Positions 45,388 through 54,982 of a DNA stretch of 64,000 nucleotides are shown one piece after another (the stretch's first letter is position 1; each line of letters opens with the position of its first letter). Source of the stretch: Rhizobiaceae bacterium (lineage in GTDB: Bacteria; Pseudomonadota; Alphaproteobacteria; Rhizobiales; Rhizobiaceae); the NCBI GenBank assembly GCA_017640615.1, contig JAEPQK010000003.1:248001-312000 (forward strand), read 5' to 3'. The notes under the pieces were generated by a model. The model was not told the origin of the DNA, ran no database searches, and saw only the letters and a list, made by a program, of their open reading frames with translations. The translations under genes and the position numbers were made by a program.

Positions 45388-45584
45388 CAGCGCCTCCAGT
45401 CACGCGCTGCGGTCAAGCCGCGCAGCGGTGATGATCCGGTATCCATTCCGGAACATTGCTACTTTCCGCTGCAGTCACAGATTAGGTGCCGGGAAGGCTG
45501 TTCGCGCTCGGAAATGACAATTGCCTCCCTTGCCCGCTCGCCCGTTCCATCCGACAGTGCGACCAACCTGGGAGGGAGTAGCGA

Positions 45585-47240
45585 ATGGCCGAACAGGCTG
45601 ACGCCATCATTGTCGGAGCGGGATTGGCCGGGCTGGTCGCGGCCTGCGAACTGGCCGACGCCGGCAAGCGCGTCATCCTCGTCGATCAGGAAGGCGCGAA
45701 CTCGCTCGGCGGGCAAGCCTTCTGGTCGCTGGGTGGCCTGTTTTTCGTGGATAGCCCCGAGCAGCGGCGCCTGCGCATCAGGGACAGCCGTGAACTTGCC
45801 TTGCAAGACTGGCTGGGCTCGGCGCAGTTCGATGGTCCGCAGGACGAATGGCCGCGCAAGGTCGCGGAAGCCTATGTCGACTTCGCCGCCGGCGAGATGC
45901 GCCCTTGGTTGCATTCGCTCGGCATGCGCTGGTTTCCCGTCGTCGGCTGGGCCGAGCGGGGCGGTGCGCTGGCGCATGGCCACGGCAACTCCGTTCCGCG
46001 CTTTCACATCACCTGGGGCACGGGCCCAGGTGTCATCGAGCCCTTCGAAAAGCGTGTGCTCGAACACACGAAGACCGGCCGCGTCACGCTCAAGTTCCGC
46101 CACCGCGTCAGCCGCATCGTAAAATCGAAAGGGGCCGCCGCCGGTGTTGCCGGCGAAGTGCTGGAGCCTTCCGCCGTCCAGCGCGGCCAGAAATCCGGCC
46201 GCGAAGTCGTCGGCGATTTCGAACTCAGGGCCGGCGCTGTCATCGTCGCCTCGGGCGGCATCGGCGGCAATTTCGATCTGGTGCGCAAGAACTGGCCGGC
46301 GGATCGTCTCGGTCCCGCGCCCAAAAACATGGTCGCTGGCGTTCCTCACCATGTCGACGGCCGCATGATCGACATCACCAAAAAGGCGGGTGCTGCGCTC
46401 ATCAACACCGACCGCATGTGGCACTACACCGAAGGCGTGAAGAACTGGGGCCCGATCTGGCCCGAACACGGCATCCGCATTCTGCCCGGACCCTCCTCCA
46501 TGTGGTTCGATGCGCTGGGCGAGCGGCTGGAAGCGCCTTGCATGCCGGGCTTCGACACCATGTCGACGCTGAAACGCATTCTTTCCACCGGCCACGATTA
46601 CTCCTGGTTCGTGCTCACCCAGAAGATCATCAAGAAGGAATTCGCGCTGTCGGGCTCGGAGCAGAACCCCGACTTTACCTCCAAGAAATGGGCCGAGGTG
46701 CTGAAGAGCCGACGCGGCTCCGGCGCCCCGCCACCGGTGGAGGCCTTCAAGGAAAAGGGCGAAGACTTCGTCGTCCGCGACAATCTCCGCGATCTGGTCG
46801 CCGGTATGAACCAGCTGACTGGCGGCAGCCTGATCGACCATGACCGGCTGGAGGCACAGATCGTCGCCCGCGACCGCGAGATCGACAATCCGTTCTCCAA
46901 GGACGCGCAGGTGACCGCCATTCGCGGCGCGCGCAATTATCTCGGCGACAAGCTCATCCGCACCGCCGCGCCTCACAAGATACTCGATCCGGCTAACGGC
47001 CCGCTGATCGCCGTGCGGCTCAACATACTCACCCGCAAGACGCTGGGCGGTATTCACACCAATCTCGACGGGCAGGTGCAGAACGCGAAAGGCGACCCGG
47101 TGCCGGGGCTCTACGCGGCGGGTGAGGCCTCGGGCTTTGGCGGCGGCGGATATCACGGCCACAACGCGCTGGAAGGCACATTCCTCGGCGGATGCATTTT
47201 CTCCGGCCGCAACGCTGGCCGCCACGCCGCACGCCAGTAA
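45585..47240 (+). CDS. FAD-binding dehydrogenase (KsdD/fumarate reductase-like flavoprotein)
   Basis: 551 residues. FAD-binding AIIVGAGLAGLVAACELADAG, then SLGGQAFWSLGGLFFV. The C-terminal part has LTRKTLGGIHTNLDGQV and GLYAAGEASGFGGGG with the second FAD contact. Belongs to the COG3573 group related to 3-ketosteroid dehydrogenases; the substrate is unknown. Strong GGGAGGGAG ribosome site. Fourteen bases before an amidohydrolase gene. A full-length antisense open frame is a GC-bias artefact. Confidence 0.88.
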   Translation: MAEQADAIIVGAGLAGLVAACELADAGKRVILVDQEGANSLGGQAFWSLGGLFFVDSPEQRRLRIRDSRELALQDWLGSAQFDGPQDEWPRKVAEAYVDFAAGEMRPWLHSLGMRWFPVVGWAERGGALAHGHGNSVPRFHITWGTGPGVIEPFEKRVLEHTKTGRVTLKFRHRVSRIVKSKGAAAGVAGEVLEPSAVQRGQKSGREVVGDFELRAGAVIVASGGIGGNFDLVRKNWPADRLGPAPKNMVAGVPHHVDGRMIDITKKAGAALINTDRMWHYTEGVKNWGPIWPEHGIRILPGPSSMWFDALGERLEAPCMPGFDTMSTLKRILSTGHDYSWFVLTQKIIKKEFALSGSEQNPDFTSKKWAEVLKSRRGSGAPPPVEAFKEKGEDFVVRDNLRDLVAGMNQLTGGSLIDHDRLEAQIVARDREIDNPFSKDAQVTAIRGARNYLGDKLIRTAAPHKILDPANGPLIAVRLNILTRKTLGGIHTNLDGQVQNAKGDPVPGLYAAGEASGFGGGGYHGHNALEGTFLGGCIFSGRNAGRHAARQ

Positions 47241-47254
47241 TTTTCGGAAATCAA

Positions 47255-48403
47255 ATGTCACTCACCAATCAGGACATCGCCGACCTCGTCGCCTTTCGCC
47301 GCCAGCTACACCAGAAGCCGGAAATCTCCAACGAGGAGTATGAAACCGCGAAGGCGGTCGAAACCCTCCTCGCCCCCACCGGGCCGGACGATATCATCAC
47401 CGGCCTCGGCGGCCCGGGTCTGGCAGTGGTCTATGGCAGCGGCAAGCCCGGTCCCACCATACTCCTGCGAGCCGAACTCGACGCGCTGCCGATCGCCGAG
47501 ATTTCGGACCTGCCGCATCGCTCCGCCATTCCCGGCAAAGGCCATATGTGCGGGCATGACGGCCATACCGCGATCGTCGCGGCGGTCGGCCGCCAGCTTG
47601 GCCGAAAGCGTCCGGCGAATGGCCGCGTCGTGCTCATGTTCCAGCCGGCGGAGGAGACCGGCAATGGCGCCGCCGGCGTTATCGCAGACCCGCGCTATGC
47701 CAGGATCGCGCCCGACTTCGCCTTCTCGCTGCACAATCTGCCGGGCACGCCGCTCGGCCACGTCCGGCTGAAGGAAGGCGTGGTCAATTGCGCCTCACGC
47801 GGCATGCGCATCGCTCTCACCGGCAAGACGGCGCATTCTTCGATGCCCGAAACCGGCGTATCTCCCATGGCCGCGATCAGCGCGCTGATGCCGGCATTGA
47901 CCGACCTGTCTCAGGCCGGCTTCGACAGCGACGATTTCCGTCTGGTGACGGTCGGCCACTGCCATATGGGCGAAGCCGTCTTCGGTGTCGCTCCGGGCTA
48001 TGCGGAGGTCTGGGCGACATTGCGCACCCGGCTCGACGGGCGCATGGATGCGCTGGTTGCGGCAGCGGAGAAGCTCGCGCGCGAGGCCGCAAGCACGCAC
48101 GGGCTAATCTGCGAAATCGACTATCACGAAATCTTTGTCGCCAGCCTCAACGACGCCGAAGCGACCGCGCACTTGCAGGCCGCCCTCGAGGCCGAAGGCA
48201 TTTCGCATGACGAGAACGAGCTGCCGATGCGCGCGTCCGAAGACTTCGGCCGCTTCGGCCATGGCGCGAAATCGGCGATGCTCTTCCTCGGCTCGGGCGA
48301 GAGCCACCCGCAGCTCCACAATCCCGATTATGACTTCCCGGACGATCTGATCCCGATCGGCTCCCGCATCTTCATGCGCGCCGTGCGCAATTTGTTGGGG
48401 TGA
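47255..48403 (+). CDS. M20 family amidohydrolase (hippurate hydrolase-like)
   Basis: 382 residues from the ATG at 47255; the upstream extension overlaps the dehydrogenase. Metal-binding motifs GKGHMCGHDGHTAIVAAVG, MFQPAEETGNGAAG and a late LPMRASEDFGRFG are intact. The family removes acyl groups from N-acyl amino acids with a di-metal centre. Probably co-transcribed with the flavin dehydrogenase. Confidence 0.92.
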   Translation: MSLTNQDIADLVAFRRQLHQKPEISNEEYETAKAVETLLAPTGPDDIITGLGGPGLAVVYGSGKPGPTILLRAELDALPIAEISDLPHRSAIPGKGHMCGHDGHTAIVAAVGRQLGRKRPANGRVVLMFQPAEETGNGAAGVIADPRYARIAPDFAFSLHNLPGTPLGHVRLKEGVVNCASRGMRIALTGKTAHSSMPETGVSPMAAISALMPALTDLSQAGFDSDDFRLVTVGHCHMGEAVFGVAPGYAEVWATLRTRLDGRMDALVAAAEKLAREAASTHGLICEIDYHEIFVASLNDAEATAHLQAALEAEGISHDENELPMRASEDFGRFGHGAKSAMLFLGSGESHPQLHNPDYDFPDDLIPIGSRIFMRAVRNLLG

Positions 48404-48423
48404 GGAGCGGTCGCCGAGGCTGA

Positions 48424-48831
48424 TCATCCACCGAGGAAGGGATTGCGGATCGTCATCCTGTCGTAGACCTGCAAACCATCCTGCAAATCTTCGCTCCAGA
48501 ATGTCTTGCAGTCCGCCGCCAGCGCAGTCGCGATCATCACCGCATCGAACCAGGAGAGCCTGTATTTACCCGCCAGTTCCAGCGCCTGTTCGTGGGCGGC
48601 GAGCGTCGTCGGCTCGGTATGCGCGCAAAGTGTGCGGACAACAGACAGCGCCTCGGCGGTTTCGGCATGCGTCATGCCAAGCTTGCGCAAGGCTACATTG
48701 GCGAATTCATTGAGGCCCTGAACGCCAACGGTACAGCCAGCCGCCAGCAACTCCGATGCCCGCTCCGATCGTGGATCGTCGCTGAATGCGTAGACCAGTA
48801 TGTTGGTGTCGAGAAAAGCGTCCCGGCTCAC
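48424..48831 (-). CDS. PIN domain toxin (VapC-like)
   Basis: 135 residues. Acidic active-site residues are present: FLDTNILVYAFSDD, GLNEFANVAL, SWFDAVMIATAL and FWSEDLQDG. Predicted Mg-dependent RNase. Overlaps the antitoxin stop by 4 bp. No sign of damage, so probably active. Lies between the amidohydrolase and an ABC exporter. Confidence 0.88.
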   Translation of the reverse strand: MSRDAFLDTNILVYAFSDDPRSERASELLAAGCTVGVQGLNEFANVALRKLGMTHAETAEALSVVRTLCAHTEPTTLAAHEQALELAGKYRLSWFDAVMIATALAADCKTFWSEDLQDGLQVYDRMTIRNPFLGG

Positions 48832-49058
48832 CGGGCATTCGCCTCGTCGCGGTCGAATTTCCAGCCCGGAGGCAATGGCTTGCGCAACGATTTCAGCCTC
48901 TCAAGCGCCAGCTCACGGCCACGATCACGCTCGACATCGAATGCACGCTCACCCGCGACCCGGATGTCGATCTCGTCGCCTTCTTTCAGCTTCAGCGCCT
49001 CAACAACGCCCGCGGGAAGGCGAATGGCGAGGCTATTGCCCCATTTCGAAACCTGCAT
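48828..49058 (-). CDS. AbrB/MazE-type antitoxin
   Basis: 76 residues from the ATG at 49058 after a perfect AGGAGG. Swapped-hairpin DNA-binding domain: QVSKWGNSLAIRLPAGVVEALKL (one continuous start), then GDEIDIRV. The C-terminal helix LERLKSLRKPLPPGWKFDRDE should wrap the toxin. First gene of the pair, with a 24-bp dyad directly upstream for autorepression. Confidence 0.87.
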   Translation of the reverse strand: MQVSKWGNSLAIRLPAGVVEALKLKEGDEIDIRVAGERAFDVERDRGRELALERLKSLRKPLPPGWKFDRDEANAR

Positions 49059-49069
49059 CGCGGCCTCCT

Positions 49070-49093
49070 GATATACAGTCAAATATGTATATC
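49070..49093. promoter_or_regulatory. Operator dyad of the toxin-antitoxin pair
   Basis: GATATACA-8 bp-TGTATATC, perfect 8-bp arms, 12 bases upstream of the antitoxin ATG. Expected site for autorepression by the antitoxin or the complex. Confidence 0.6.
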
Positions 49094-49116
49094 AAATCGG
49101 CGCGATTTTCAATGAT

Positions 49117-50913
49117 CTACTCCGCCGCGCCCCGGAACGCGTCCGCGCCCGTTTCGAACTGCAGCTTGGCGAGGCGCGCATAGACACCGCCCTTGGCGAC
49201 AAGGCTTTTGTGCGTGCCCTGTTCGACGATGCGGCCCTTGTCCATCACGATAATGCGGTCGGCCTTGAGGATGGTGGCCAGCCTGTGCGCGACCACGATT
49301 GTCGTGCGCCCTTTCATCAACCGCTCGAGCGCGGTTTGCACCAGCGTTTCGCTTTGCGCATCGAGCGCCGAGGTCGCCTCGTCCAAAAGCAATATCGGCG
49401 CATCGCGCAGGATCGCACGCGCAATCGCTATGCGCTGGCGTTGTCCGCCCGACAGCGTGACCCCGCGCTCGCCGAGCTCGGTGTCGTAGCCCTTTGGCAG
49501 CGCATTTATGAACTCCTCGGCCAGTGCGTCACGCGCCGCCGCCTCGATCTCGCCCGCGCTCGCCTCCGGCTTGCCGAAGGCGATGTTGTCGCGCACCGAT
49601 GCCGCGAACACCGTCACTTCCTGCGGCACCAGCGCAATGCGCGAACGCACCTGTTTCGGGTCGGCCTTGGCGATATCCACGCCGTCGATTTCGATTGTGC
49701 CGCTGTCGGGATCGTAGAACCTTAGTAGAAGCGAGATGATCGTGCTTTTGCCGGCACCGGAGGGACCTACGATCGCCACCGTCTCGCCGGGCTTCACGGC
49801 AAGGTCCAATCCTTCAAGGGCGGCGGCATCGCGCCGCGTCGGATAGGCGAAGTGCACCTGCCTGAAGGCAACAGCCCCCTTTGGCTCCGGCAATTGTGCG
49901 GGGTTCGCCGGTGACTTGATGTCCGGCTCTTCGTCAAGCAGCTCCGAAAGTCGCTCGGCCGCACCAGCAGCCTGGTTCAGCTCGCCCCACACTTCCGACA
50001 GCGAGCCGAGCGCACTGGCTGCAAGCACTGAATAGAGCAGGAACTGACCGAGCGTTCCGGCCGAAAGCGTGCCGGCCAGAACGTCGCGTGAGCCAATCCA
50101 CAAAACGCCGATAACCGAGGCAAACACCGCCGAGATGGCAAAGAAGGTCAGGAACGACCGCGCGAAGATCGACGCACGCGCCGCCTCAAATGCCGCCTCC
50201 ACCGCGCTCGCGAACCGGCTCGTCACCATTTTCTCACCGGTGTTGGCTTGCATCGTACGCACCGCGCCAATTTGCTCGCTGGCATAGGCCGTCGCAGCGG
50301 CCAGCGTGTCCTGCGCCTGCCGCGAACGCCGCCGCACCGAGCGGCCGAATGCCACCAGTGGCAGAACAATTGCCGGTATGGCCAAGAGCACGAGGCTGGA
50401 AAGTTTCGGGCTGGTGACCACCATCATGACCACCGCGCCGATGCCCATGATCGAGTTGCGCAGCGCCACCGAAGCGGTCGCCCCCACTGCGGACTTTATC
50501 TGCGTTGCATCCGCCGCGAGCCGAGACACGATTTCGCCGGACTGCGAGCGGTCGAAGAAGGCCGGCGACAGCTCCGCCACATGGGCGAAGACGTCGCGCC
50601 TGAGGTCGGACACCACGCGTTCACCAACGGTGATGACGAAATAGTACCGTGCGGCCGAGGCCAGCGCGAGCACCACGCCGATCACAACAAGCATGCCGAA
50701 ATATTGCGAGATGAAACCGGAATCGCCGCCGCCGAAGCCGTGGTCGATCATCCGGCGAACGGCAAGCGGCAAAGTCAGCGTCATCGCCGCCGCCAGCACC
50801 AGTGCGACAATCGCCGCCGCCACCATGCCCTTGTAGTTGGCGAGATAGGGAAAGATGCGCCGCAGGGGTCCAAGCGAACGCCGCTTTGGCTCTTCGGCGA
50901 ACATTTCGGCCAT
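49117..50913 (-). CDS. ABC exporter, MsbA/multidrug-like half transporter
   Basis: 598 residues from the ATG at 50913, after GGAAGGAACAGGA; the longer frame adds 50 unlikely residues. Six TM helices (about 30-315), then the ATPase: Walker A GPSGAGKSTI, signature LSGGQRQRIA, Walker B ILLLDEATSALD. Works as a homodimer in the inner membrane exporting lipids or drugs; the substrate cannot be told from sequence. Divergent from rpmE. Confidence 0.9.
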   Translation of the reverse strand: MAEMFAEEPKRRSLGPLRRIFPYLANYKGMVAAAIVALVLAAAMTLTLPLAVRRMIDHGFGGGDSGFISQYFGMLVVIGVVLALASAARYYFVITVGERVVSDLRRDVFAHVAELSPAFFDRSQSGEIVSRLAADATQIKSAVGATASVALRNSIMGIGAVVMMVVTSPKLSSLVLLAIPAIVLPLVAFGRSVRRRSRQAQDTLAAATAYASEQIGAVRTMQANTGEKMVTSRFASAVEAAFEAARASIFARSFLTFFAISAVFASVIGVLWIGSRDVLAGTLSAGTLGQFLLYSVLAASALGSLSEVWGELNQAAGAAERLSELLDEEPDIKSPANPAQLPEPKGAVAFRQVHFAYPTRRDAAALEGLDLAVKPGETVAIVGPSGAGKSTIISLLLRFYDPDSGTIEIDGVDIAKADPKQVRSRIALVPQEVTVFAASVRDNIAFGKPEASAGEIEAAARDALAEEFINALPKGYDTELGERGVTLSGGQRQRIAIARAILRDAPILLLDEATSALDAQSETLVQTALERLMKGRTTIVVAHRLATILKADRIIVMDKGRIVEQGTHKSLVAKGGVYARLAKLQFETGADAFRGAAE

Positions 50914-51095
50914 TCCTGTTCCTTCCCTCGGCCCACGGGCACGTTGGTCTTGTGCATGTGGCGTAGCTCGTGTATGAGCCACGCCGACCGTTTTGGAAGC
51001 CGTAGCCATCCTTGGCCGCGGCTTCAAGTTTTGAGACCGGGCGACATCGACGCAGGCTTGCATGCCGCGCTGCCGCCCCAGCCGGGACCAGAGAC

Positions 51096-51317
51096 ATGAA
51101 AAGCGAAATTCATCCGGACTACCACACCATCAAGGTCGTGATGACCGACGGCACCGAGTACGAGACCAAGTCGACCTGGGGCAAGGAGGGCGACACCCTC
51201 AACCTCGACATCGATCCCAACTCGCACCCGGCTTGGACCGGCGGCCAGCAGAACCTGGTCGACCGCGGCGGCCGCGTGTCGAAGTTCAAGAGCAAGTTCT
51301 CCAATCTCGGTATCTGA
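51096..51317 (+). CDS. rpmE: 50S ribosomal protein L31
   Basis: 73 residues: [18 protein letters not shown], then [17 protein letters not shown] and a basic end [11 protein letters not shown]. The four Cys that bind zinc in other L31 proteins are absent, so this is the zinc-free form normal for rhizobia. The frame upstream of the ATG is not used. A strong terminator follows. Confidence 0.96.
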   Translation: MKSEIHPDYHTIKVVMTDGTEYETKSTWGKEGDTLNLDIDPNSHPAWTGGQQNLVDRGGRVSKFKSKFSNLGI

Positions 51318-51337
51318 TCCGGCTGGAAGAGCATTAC

Positions 51338-51367
51338 GAAAAAGCCCCGCTTCGGCGGGGCTTTTTT
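51338..51367 (+). terminator. Intrinsic terminator of rpmE
   Basis: AAGCCCCGC-TTCG-GCGGGGCTT stem with a TTCG tetraloop, flanked by A- and T-tracts; strong and probably bidirectional. Confidence 0.92.
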
Positions 51368-51369
51368 GT

Positions 51370-51589
51370 GGCCGTCATCCCGGCCAAGCGGCGGAGCCGC
51401 GCAGAGTCGGGACTCATTCCGGAACGGCTCAACTAGGCGACAACGCCTCGGAATGAACCCGGATCGTGCGCTGCGCGGCTCGTCCGGCATGGCGACGCTA
51501 CGGGCATCGCCCCATCCTTCGGACGGCGGGTGCTCGACATCCCTCATCCTGAGGCGCTTCGCGCAGCGAAGCCTCGAAGGACGCACGCC
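51370..51589. repeat. Intergenic repeat-like region with hairpin between rpmE and lpdA
   Basis: 220 bases without a gene. Contains CCTCATCCTGAGG and an imperfect hairpin GAGGCGCTTCGC-GCA-GCGAAGCCTC (51551-51575), a pattern I know from scattered intergenic repeats of rhizobia. It also lies 15-40 bases after the lpdA stop and may act as its terminator. Only one copy is in this window, so repeat status is from memory. Confidence 0.45.
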
Positions 51590-53002
51590 CTACATATGGA
51601 TCGGCTTCTGCCAGGCACCGAGCGCGGCCTCTTTGACCGATTCAGACATGGTCGGATGAGCGTGGCAGGTGCGCGCGAGGTCTTCAGCCGAGCCGCCGAA
51701 CTCCATCAGCACCGCCGCCTCGTGGATCATCTCGCCGGCGCCGAAGCCCAGAATGTGCACGCCGAGCACCCGGTCGGTCCCCTTGTCGGCCAGCACCTTC
51801 ACGAAACCGTCCGTGTGCTGCATGGAGCGCGCGCGGCCATTGGCCGAGAAGGGGAACTTGCCGGCATTGTAGGCAACGCCGTCTTTCTTCAGCTCTTCCT
51901 CGGTCTTGCCAACCGAAGCCACTTCCGGGCTGGTGTAGACCACACCCGGAATGACACCGTAATTCACGTGGCCAGCCTGACCGGCAAGGATTTCAGCCAC
52001 GGCGACGCCCTCATCCTCGGCCTTGTGCGCCAGCATCGGCCCGGCAATCACGTCGCCGATCGCATAGATGCCTTCGACATTGGTCTTGTAATGCGCGTCG
52101 GTTTCAACGCGGCCGCGATCGTCGAGCTTCACGCCGGCCTCTTCAAGCCCCAGCCCCTCAGTGAAGGGTTTGCGCCCCGTCGCCACCAGCACGGCATCGG
52201 CCTCGATCGTTTCGGCGTCGCCACCTTTCACGGGTTCGAAGGTCACCTTGGCCTTTGAGCCCGACTTTTCCGCCGCCGTCACCTTGGCGCCCAGCTTGAA
52301 GGTCATGCCCTGCTTTGCCAGCATGCGCTGGAACTGCTTGGCCACATCGCCATCCATGCCGCCCAGAATGGTGTCGAGGAACTCCACCACGGTGACTTCC
52401 GCGCCGAGCCGCGCCCATACCGATCCGAGCTCGAGCCCGATCACGCCGCCGCCCACAACAACGAGCTTCTTCGGCACCTTGGTGAATTCGAGCGCACCGG
52501 TGGACGACACGATCACCTTCTCGTCGAACTTCACATCGACGCCCGGAATGCCGGCAACGTCGGACCCGGTGGCAATCACGATGTTCTTGGTTTCGACCTG
52601 CGCTTCCTTGCCATCCTCGCCGGTCACGGTCACCTTGCCCTTGCCGGCGATCTTGCCCGCGCCGCGCAACACGTCGATCTTGTTCTTCTTCATCAGGAAG
52701 TCGAGACCTTTGGTGTTCTGCTCCACGGTCGTCGTCTTGTGAGCGAGCATCTGCTTCAGATTGAGCTTCGGCTTGCCGACATCGACGCCGAGCGCTTCGA
52801 AGGAGTGCTGCGCCTCAACGAGCATCTCCGAAGCATGCAGCATCGCTTTTGAGGGAATGCACCCCACATTCACGCATGTGCCGCCGAGCGTCGGGCGCTT
52901 TTCCACCAATGCGGTTTTCAGGCCGAGCTGAGCCGCCTTGATGGCGCACACATAGCCGCCCGGGCCGGCGCCGATCACGACAACGTCGTAGGTGGTGGAC
53001 AT
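51590..53002 (-). CDS. lpdA: Dihydrolipoyl dehydrogenase (E3)
   Basis: 470 residues. Reoxidises the lipoyl group of the 2-oxoglutarate dehydrogenase complex, passing electrons to NAD. FAD motif [20 protein letters not shown], redox-active pair [16 protein letters not shown] motif [21 protein letters not shown], and C-terminal CHAHPTMSE with the catalytic His. Last gene of the TCA operon, 90 bases after the SDR gene. Confidence 0.96.
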   Translation of the reverse strand: MSTTYDVVVIGAGPGGYVCAIKAAQLGLKTALVEKRPTLGGTCVNVGCIPSKAMLHASEMLVEAQHSFEALGVDVGKPKLNLKQMLAHKTTTVEQNTKGLDFLMKKNKIDVLRGAGKIAGKGKVTVTGEDGKEAQVETKNIVIATGSDVAGIPGVDVKFDEKVIVSSTGALEFTKVPKKLVVVGGGVIGLELGSVWARLGAEVTVVEFLDTILGGMDGDVAKQFQRMLAKQGMTFKLGAKVTAAEKSGSKAKVTFEPVKGGDAETIEADAVLVATGRKPFTEGLGLEEAGVKLDDRGRVETDAHYKTNVEGIYAIGDVIAGPMLAHKAEDEGVAVAEILAGQAGHVNYGVIPGVVYTSPEVASVGKTEEELKKDGVAYNAGKFPFSANGRARSMQHTDGFVKVLADKGTDRVLGVHILGFGAGEMIHEAAVLMEFGGSAEDLARTCHAHPTMSESVKEAALGAWQKPIHM

Positions 53003-53092
53003 TCTGACCTCGCTTCGAATTGGTTCGTCGGTTGCGGGAATTGTTGACCGCCCGGTGAGATACGCGAGCAGCCGGTGGAAATAAAGGGTAGG

Positions 53093-53848
53093 CTACCGGC
53101 CGCCGGTCACGCTCACAACCGAGCCTGTCGTGTAGGACGATGCATCCGACAACAGCCAGATGACGGCTTCCGCCACCTCGTCCGCCGTGCCTTCGCGCTT
53201 CATAGGCAGCATGTCACGCATCTGAGCGACCCGGTCGGGCTCGCCGCCAGAGGCGTGAATTTCGGTGTCGATGATACCGGGCCTCACCGCGTTGACGCGG
53301 ATGCCTTCTGCCGCGACTTCCTTCGCCAACCCGAGCGTGAACACGTCGACCGCGCCCTTCGCAGCTGCGTAGTCGACATAAAGGCCAGGAGATCCCAGCG
53401 TGGCCGCGGCGGAGGACAGATTGACAATCGCCCCGCCATTGCCGCCATGCCGCGTCGACATGCGCCTCACCGCCTCACGCGCGCACAATATCGACCCGGT
53501 CACGTTGATGCGCAGCATACGCTCGATCCGCTGCAGGCTCATCTCGTCGACGCGGCTCGCGACATCGACGACACCGGCATTGTTCACCAGCCCGTCGAGC
53601 CCGCCGAAACGCTTGTCGACGGCTTCGAACATCGAAAGCACGTCGGCCTCGCTGCCAACATCGCCCTGAACGGCAAAGGCCTCGCCGCCCGCTTGTTCGA
53701 TTTCCGCCACGACGCGCCCGGCCGCATCCTGGTCGCGCACATAGTTCACAGCGACGCGCCAGCCCTGCCGCGCAGCCAGCCGCGAGACCGCGGCGCCTAT
53801 GCCCCGGCTGCCACCCGTCACCAGAAGAGATTTCCCGTCTGCGGTCAT
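53093..53848 (-). CDS. SDR family NAD(P)-dependent oxidoreductase
   Basis: 251 residues from the ATG at 53848, which overlaps the preceding stop by 4 bp (an ATG 9 bases earlier is possible). Cofactor loop VTGGSRGIGAAVSRLAA, NNAGVV, catalytic Ser in NLSSAAA and Tyr/Lys in YVDYAAAKGAV. Classical SDR; substrate unknown. An SDR gene at this spot before lpdA is common in Hyphomicrobiales. Confidence 0.92.
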   Translation of the reverse strand: MTADGKSLLVTGGSRGIGAAVSRLAARQGWRVAVNYVRDQDAAGRVVAEIEQAGGEAFAVQGDVGSEADVLSMFEAVDKRFGGLDGLVNNAGVVDVASRVDEMSLQRIERMLRINVTGSILCAREAVRRMSTRHGGNGGAIVNLSSAAATLGSPGLYVDYAAAKGAVDVFTLGLAKEVAAEGIRVNAVRPGIIDTEIHASGGEPDRVAQMRDMLPMKREGTADEVAEAVIWLLSDASSYTTGSVVSVTGGR

Positions 53849-54327
53849 TCCTGACATCCAGAAAGCGTGAATACGTCCCAAGGCTCGGCAAGCGAACCGG
53901 CCTCGCGCCAAGCCTCCGACTGGCTGAGCCATGGCCCCAGATCGGCGAGGATCAGCGTCTGCGGCGCGGGTTGCTCCTCGCCGGGCAAGAGCCCGACCTT
54001 GCCCCCGTCATCGATCGCGTAGACGACCCCTTCCCACAGCGTACATTCGGAAATCTCGTTGCCGGTAAGGTCACCCTCCGGGCAGCCATCCATGACAACG
54101 CCCCATGACCGTGCGGTTCCCGCCGTCCACATCACGATACCGTCCAGCGCCCGCTCGCCGGTGAGAAACCTGAAGCTGTTGGTCACGGTCACGGACGCGC
54201 TGGTCGGCCTGAACTCTATCGCCATCGTCCCGCCCTGCCCCGCATAGGTCGCCAGTTCGATGGGGCACGCGGCGAATGCGGACGGCGTGCCGAGCAGCAT
54301 GGCCGCCGTGAACCCGGCGGTGGCCAT
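53845..54327 (-). CDS. Secreted hypothetical protein in the TCA operon
   Basis: 160 residues from the ATG at 54327 (AGAGG upstream; GTG 54357 possible). Signal peptide ending near PSAFAAC, where the Cys is followed by PIEL. No clear lipobox, so probably periplasmic. Contains three further Cys (DGCPEG, ISECTLW, LSGCQE). Fragments TVTNSFRFLTGERALDGIVMW are readable but no family is recognised. Coupled to the SDR gene. Confidence 0.65.
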   Translation of the reverse strand: MATAGFTAAMLLGTPSAFAACPIELATYAGQGGTMAIEFRPTSASVTVTNSFRFLTGERALDGIVMWTAGTARSWGVVMDGCPEGDLTGNEISECTLWEGVVYAIDDGGKVGLLPGEEQPAPQTLILADLGPWLSQSEAWREAGSLAEPWDVFTLSGCQE

Positions 54328-54363
54328 CGATACGCCTCTGTTCCTGCCTCGCCTCACGAGCCG

Positions 54364-54978
54364 CTACCTGTCGCTAAGCGCCAATCGCATGCCAAATCCG
54401 GCGAAAGCGACAGCCACGCCGCGCCGCATCCAGCGCATGAAGGTGTCGCTGTTGATCAGTCTTGCGCCTACGATGGCGGCAAAGCTGCCATAGGCGACGA
54501 AGACCAGAAATGTCATCGCCATAAACACGCTGCCGAGCATCAGAAGTTGCGGAACGGCAGAACCCGCCGCCGGGTCGATGAACTGCGGCAGAAAGGCCAG
54601 AAAGAACACCGAGAGTTTCGGGTTGAGAATGTTGATCAGAAACGCCGTGCGCACCGTCGGCAGCAGCGCTTTTGTCGTCGCTTGCTTTCGCTCGGCGTCC
54701 GCCGGACCGGTCTCGCGCAGCGTCATCCATGCCAGATAGATGAGATAGGCCGCGCCCGCATATTTCAGCACCTGAAAAAGCACGGCGCTGGTGTGCAGGA
54801 TCGCCGCCAGTCCAGCCACTGAGGCGAGCAGTGCGGGGATGATACCCAGCGTACAGCCAAATGCGGCTGCAATGCTCGCCCGCCGCCCGGCCGAAAGCCC
54901 GGTCATCACAGTGTAAACAACGCCGGTTCCGGGAATAAGAACCACGATCAGCGAAGTGATCAGGAACTCGATGCTCAT
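54364..54978 (-). CDS. LysE/RhtB family exporter
   Basis: 204 residues with six hydrophobic segments. Family marks: LIVVLIPGTGVVYTVMTGLSAGRR at the N-terminus, GCTLGIIPALLASVAGLAAI, and FLINILNPKLSVFFLAFLPQF. Exports amino acids or derivatives; substrate unknown. Placed within the TCA operon, five bases after the neighbouring stop. Confidence 0.92.
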   Translation of the reverse strand: MSIEFLITSLIVVLIPGTGVVYTVMTGLSAGRRASIAAAFGCTLGIIPALLASVAGLAAILHTSAVLFQVLKYAGAAYLIYLAWMTLRETGPADAERKQATTKALLPTVRTAFLINILNPKLSVFFLAFLPQFIDPAAGSAVPQLLMLGSVFMAMTFLVFVAYGSFAAIVGARLINSDTFMRWMRRGVAVAFAGFGMRLALSDR

Positions 54979-54982
54979 GGCA

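Noticed and set aside
45459..47261. 600-residue open frame antisense to the FAD dehydrogenase
   Set aside because: Follows third-position GC bias of the real gene, lacks a ribosome site and resembles no protein; the plus-strand frame has clear FAD motifs.
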